Assembly (NCBI GenBank): GCA_046582565.1
Contig: JAYGED010000205.1
Coordinates: forward strand, 1 to 9,401
Length of the DNA stretch: 9,401 bases
Direction of reading: 5' to 3'
Source of the DNA: JAYGED01 sp046582565
Lineage (GTDB): Bacteria > Pseudomonadota > Alphaproteobacteria > JAAXGF01
Shown here: piece after piece, positions 6,784-9,401 of the stretch
Layout of the letters: each line of letters starts with the position of its first letter
How positions within the stretch are numbered: the first letter of the stretch is position 1
Program-made: the position numbers and the translations under genes
The notes under the pieces: model-generated
The model's database searches: none
What the model was told of the DNA's origin: nothing
What the model saw: only the letters and a program-made list of their open reading frames with translations

Positions 6784-7108
6784 TCTCAACCTGATACTGA
6801 GGCGCCGCGAGGGTCGATTCAACACAGGCCCGGCACGGCGCGTTGCCGGTTGATATCCAGGCGTCCCAGACTTTGTTCATTTCATTGAAATAACGCATGT
6901 CGGTTATCCACAGGCTGGCGGTCAACAGCTTCGACTTGTCGCTGCCGGCTTCGGCGAGCCGGGCGTCGATCTTGGCCAGTATCTGGGCGGTTTGTCCGGC
7001 CACGCCTTGCGACGTGTCATCGGCGACCTGGCCGGAGAGATAAACCGTGTCGCCGTGAACGACCGCCTGGCTCATGCGGTCATTGGTTCCGTATCGGGTG
7101 ATGCTCAT
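6761..7108 (-). CDS. RidA/YjgF/UK114 family protein (imine/enamine deaminase)
   Basis: Small trimeric cytosolic protein; the RidA family hydrolyses reactive imines and enamines released by amine and amino acid enzymes. It has 115 residues from the chosen start. Family features are the opening block VVHGDTVYLSGQVA (17-30), the central helix, and the C-terminal block APCRACVESTLAAPQYQVEIMVIAA. The latter contains Arg93, equivalent to the substrate-binding arginine of RidA, and Glu108. An open frame extends to 7189, but ATG 7106-7108 gives the normal length and has AGGG 8 nt upstream, so it was preferred. The gene faces the cysteine hydrolase (23-bp tail overlap) and diverges from the amine dehydrogenase gene across 107 bp. 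A RidA beside an imine-forming enzyme fits a clean-up role. Confidence 0.92.
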   Translation of the reverse strand: MSITRYGTNDRMSQAVVHGDTVYLSGQVADDTSQGVAGQTAQILAKIDARLAEAGSDKSKLLTASLWITDMRYFNEMNKVWDAWISTGNAPCRACVESTLAAPQYQVEIMVIAAL

Positions 7109-7154
7109 AATGATTTCCCTGAGAAGATTTTTAGGTTCCTGACTATCGCTACCG

Positions 7155-7182
7155 TTGACAGTCTGCATAACGCAAGGAGAAT
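7155..7182 (+). promoter_or_regulatory. Candidate sigma-70 promoter of the amine dehydrogenase gene
   Basis: A perfect -35 box TTGACA (7155-7160) is followed after 16 bp by GAGAAT (7177-7182), matching TATAAT at 4 of 6 positions. Transcription would start near 7189, giving a leader of about 27 nt before ATG 7216. The gap between the divergent RidA and dehydrogenase genes is only 107 bp, so shared control is likely. No clear RidA promoter was found on the other strand. Confidence 0.5.
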
Positions 7183-7215
7183 AAGCCAACCAATAAACTC
7201 ACACACGAGGACCAC

Positions 7216-9252
7216 ATGGCCCGCGACGATCGCTACGACATTCTCTTCGAGCCGGTGCAACTCGGCCCTGTCACCAGCCGCAACCGCTTCTACCAGGTGC
7301 CCCATTGCTGCGGCATGGGCAGCCAGTATACCGAGACCCAGGCGGCCATGCGCGGCGCCAAGGCGGAGGGCGGCTGGGGCGTCGTCTGCACCGAAGAGTG
7401 CATGTTCCACATGAGCAGTGAGACGGGCTCGTATCCAGACGCGGTGCTGTTCGAGGATCGCGACATCAAAGCCATGGCGGTGATCGCCGAGGCGGTCAAG
7501 AAGCACGGCTCCCTGGCCGGGGTCGAGCTCGCCCATCACGGTATGTCGGCGGATAATCTCTACAGCCGCATAGCGCCGCTGGGGCCGTCGTCGCGGCCGC
7601 AATTCTACGGCAAGCCCATGCACACAAAGGCCATGGACAAGACCGACATCCGCAACTTCCGCCGCTGGCACCGCGACGCCGCCCTACGCGCCAAGGCGGC
7701 CGGCTACGACGTGGTCTATGTCTATGCCGCCCATAACATCGCCCTGCCCATGCATTTCCTGTCCCGGCGCTATAACGACCGGACCGACGAATACGGCGGC
7801 TCCCTGGAGAACCGCGTCCGGTTGATCCGCGAACTCCTGGAGGAGACCAAGGACGCCATCGGCGACAGCTGCTGCGTGGCCATCCGATTCGCGGTGGATG
7901 AACTCCTGGGCGAGGCCGGGATTAGCAAGGACGGCGAAGGCCGCGAGGTCATCGAAATGCTCGCCGAGCTGCCCGATTTGTGGGACGTCAACATCTCCGA
8001 CTGGTCCAACGACTCCGAATCCTCGCGCTTCGCCGAGGAAGGCTATCAGGAATCTTACGTGGCTTTCGTCAAGTCTCTGACCAGCAAACCGGTGGTCGGG
8101 GTGGGACGGTTTACATCACCCGACGCCATGGTCAGCCAGATCAAGCGCGGCGTGCTCGATTTGATCGGCGCGGCACGGCCCTCCATCGCGGACCCGTTCC
8201 TGCCCAACAAGATCGACGAGGGGCGCATCGAGGACATCCGCGAATGTATCGGCTGCAATTTCTGCATCTCGATCAACAATCAGAGCGCGCCTATGCGCTG
8301 CACACAGAATCCGACCGTCGGCGAGGAATGGCGGCGCGGCTGGCACCCCGAGCAGATCGAATCCAAGGGCTCCGACGACAAGGTTCTCATCGTCGGGGCC
8401 GGCCCGGCGGGCCTCGAGGCGGCGCGCGCCCTGGGTATGCGCGGCTACGAGGTTCATCTCGCCGAGGCAAAGACCGAAATCGGCGGCCGCATCACTGTGG
8501 AATCGGCTCTGCCTGGACTTTCCGCCTGGGCGCGGGTGCGCGATTACCGCGCCTATCAGATATCTCAGATGGCCAATGTCTCGATCTACCGCGAGAGCCT
8601 CATGGGGCCCGAGGAGGTGCGCGAATTCGGCGCTCCTCACGTGGTCATCGCCACCGGCGCACGCTGGCGCAAAGACGGTGTCGGCCGCGGCAACCCGGCC
8701 GGGATCACCGGCGCCGGCACCATCTACACCCCCGACGACATCATGGCCGGAACAACGATCGAGGGGCCGGTGGTGATGTTCGACGACGAGGACTATTACC
8801 TGGGCGGCGTGCTCGCCGAAAAGCTGCGCGCCGACGGCCTCGACGTCACCCTGGTCACCACCAACGCCGATGTTTCCGCCTATTGCCACAACACCCTGGA
8901 GCAGGAGCGCATCCAGGCCCGGCTGATCGAACTCGGCATAACGATTATTCCACTGCATAACCTGGCCGCCATCGAAGCGGACGGGGTCGAGCTGGCCTGC
9001 GTCTTCACCGACCGGCGCCGCCGCCTAGATTGCGCCTCTTTAGTCCTGGTGACCGGCAGGATCACTGAGGATTCGCTGTATCAATCCCTGGCCTCCGACC
9101 TCGGCGACATCAAAACCCTGACCCCGATCGGCGACTGCGTCGCTCCCGCCACCATCGCCGCCGCCGTCTTCGAGGGCCACCGCTACGCCCGCGAACTCGA
9201 CGGTCCGGAGCAGGCAGACGTGCCGTATTTACGCGAACGGGTCTGGGAGTAG
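7216..9252 (+). CDS. TMADH/DMADH-type flavin and 4Fe-4S amine dehydrogenase (old yellow enzyme family)
   Basis: 678-residue oxidoreductase that, by family, oxidises an amine to an imine or an N-methyl group to formaldehyde. The order of parts follows trimethylamine dehydrogenase (TMADH). First comes an OYE-type FMN barrel (about 1-335) opening ILFEPVQLGP and RNRFYQVPHCCG. Cys31 matches the cysteine that binds FMN covalently in TMADH. The 4Fe-4S ligands are Cys344, Cys347, Cys350 and Cys362 (ECIGCNFC, RCTQN). A dinucleotide-binding region starts at GAGPAG (394-399). Tyr170, His173 and Asp266 match the TMADH catalytic Tyr169/His172/Asp267. Of the aromatic bowl, only Trp263 is kept; Glu61 and Asn354 replace Tyr60 and Trp355, so trimethylamine is an unlikely substrate. 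Histamine dehydrogenase or N-methylproline/betaine demethylase-like activity are alternatives. The TMADH C-terminal tail is absent. ATG 7216 has GAGG 5 nt upstream. Confidence 0.93.
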   Translation: MARDDRYDILFEPVQLGPVTSRNRFYQVPHCCGMGSQYTETQAAMRGAKAEGGWGVVCTEECMFHMSSETGSYPDAVLFEDRDIKAMAVIAEAVKKHGSLAGVELAHHGMSADNLYSRIAPLGPSSRPQFYGKPMHTKAMDKTDIRNFRRWHRDAALRAKAAGYDVVYVYAAHNIALPMHFLSRRYNDRTDEYGGSLENRVRLIRELLEETKDAIGDSCCVAIRFAVDELLGEAGISKDGEGREVIEMLAELPDLWDVNISDWSNDSESSRFAEEGYQESYVAFVKSLTSKPVVGVGRFTSPDAMVSQIKRGVLDLIGAARPSIADPFLPNKIDEGRIEDIRECIGCNFCISINNQSAPMRCTQNPTVGEEWRRGWHPEQIESKGSDDKVLIVGAGPAGLEAARALGMRGYEVHLAEAKTEIGGRITVESALPGLSAWARVRDYRAYQISQMANVSIYRESLMGPEEVREFGAPHVVIATGARWRKDGVGRGNPAGITGAGTIYTPDDIMAGTTIEGPVVMFDDEDYYLGGVLAEKLRADGLDVTLVTTNADVSAYCHNTLEQERIQARLIELGITIIPLHNLAAIEADGVELACVFTDRRRRLDCASLVLVTGRITEDSLYQSLASDLGDIKTLTPIGDCVAPATIAAAVFEGHRYARELDGPEQADVPYLRERVWE

Positions 9253-9269
9253 CGAGCTATATAAAATTT

Positions 9270-9287
9270 GGGGCTGACATAGATAAG
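9270..9287 (+). repeat. Left terminal inverted repeat of an IS1595-type element
   Basis: GGGGCTGACATAGATAAG, the exact inverted counterpart of 5819-5836. It begins 18 bp after the amine dehydrogenase stop, and a transposase start follows 22 bp after it. Confidence 0.85.
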
Positions 9288-9309
9288 GAATTTTCCATAT
9301 GAATGTCAG

Positions 9310-9401
9310 ATGGTTAGCAAGAGACGCAAAAGCAGGCTTTCGGCAAGTATTCAGCAAGCTCTGATTCAGCACTTTGTCGCAGGCGCATCAGCCCGGTCAG
9401 C
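9310..9401 (+). CDS. IS1595-family transposase, N-terminal part (3' end beyond window)
   Basis: The 30 visible codons read MVSKRRKSRLSASIQQALIQ, then HFVAGASARS. This is the characteristic start of IS1595/ISXO2-type transposases, a small helical DNA-binding domain (SRLS-----LI-HFVAG--AR) that precedes the catalytic DDE domain. The frame is cut by the right window edge. A short in-frame alternative ATG at 9299-9301 in another frame ends at a nearby stop and was discarded. The gene lies 22 bp inside the terminal repeat. Confidence 0.85.
   Translation, partial: MVSKRRKSRLSASIQQALIQHFVAGASARS

Larger units (their letters stand above)
9270..9401 (+). mobile_element. IS1595-family insertion sequence, left end (continues beyond window)
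   Basis: This starts with the 18-bp terminal repeat and holds the first part of the transposase gene. Unlike the remnant at 5713-5836, this copy shows no damage in the visible part, so it may be intact and is presumably about 0.8-1.1 kb. Both copies have the same orientation. Confidence 0.8.

Noticed and set aside
7109..7189. Longer RidA start (142 residues)
   Set aside because: The extension has no family similarity and would run over the divergent promoter; the ATG at 7106-7108 has a good ribosome site and gives the normal length.
8116..8958. 280-codon open frame on the minus strand
   Set aside because: Antisense to the amine dehydrogenase in GC-rich DNA; no family motifs, while the plus-strand frame has full domain support.
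5837..9269. 8-bp target duplication directly flanking the cargo
   Set aside because: The bases outside the two IS ends (TAAATCTA and TAAAATTT) are both AT-rich but not equal; the true partners would lie outside the view.
1..9401. tRNA, rRNA, CRISPR array or origin
   Set aside because: No cloverleaf-like run, no rRNA blocks and no regularly spaced repeats were seen on reading the window.

Overview
The window (mostly about 55-65% G+C) looks like a piece of an alphaproteobacterial chromosome. It carries a TakP/FcbT-type TRAP transporter with a Tat-exported binding protein, and beside it soluble catabolic enzymes and insertion-sequence debris. The taxonomic call is an inference from gene types and composition, not from a marker gene.

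Left half (1-5308, all minus strand): read in transcription order, this is an amidohydrolase of the AtzA/TrzA/SsnA type (COG0402), a D-2-hydroxyacid dehydrogenase whose start overlaps the amidohydrolase stop by 8 bp, then dctP, dctQ and dctM (dctM runs off the left edge). An inverted repeat overlapping a possible -10 box precedes dctP, and a strong GC hairpin lies between dctP and dctQ. The layout suggests import of an organic anion (2-oxo or hydroxy acid-like, or an N-containing ring or amide compound) followed by hydrolysis and redox steps. The amidohydrolase is broken: it has an in-frame stop where its start should be, a 15-bp tandem duplication and a single-base frameshift.

Middle (about 5336-5836): IS debris. 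The left end and first 78 codons of an IS256-family transposase are fused in frame to the last 31 codons and right end of an IS1595-family element.

Right half (5837-9269): a very AT-rich stretch, then a cysteine hydrolase (isochorismatase superfamily, +), a RidA-family protein (-, overlapping it tail to tail) and a 678-residue relative of trimethylamine/dimethylamine/histamine dehydrogenase (+). The last is divergent from the RidA gene across 107 bp. The chemistry fits together: a flavin/4Fe-4S enzyme oxidises an amine to an imine, RidA hydrolyses imines or enamines, and the cysteine hydrolase cleaves an amide or ureido bond. Right after this module, at 9270, the left end of another IS1595-family element begins. 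Its 18-bp terminus is the exact inverted counterpart of the right terminus at 5819-5836. The amine module is therefore bracketed by two same-orientation IS1595-type ends, which suggests an IS-mobilised catabolic island next to a decaying amidohydrolase/TRAP operon.
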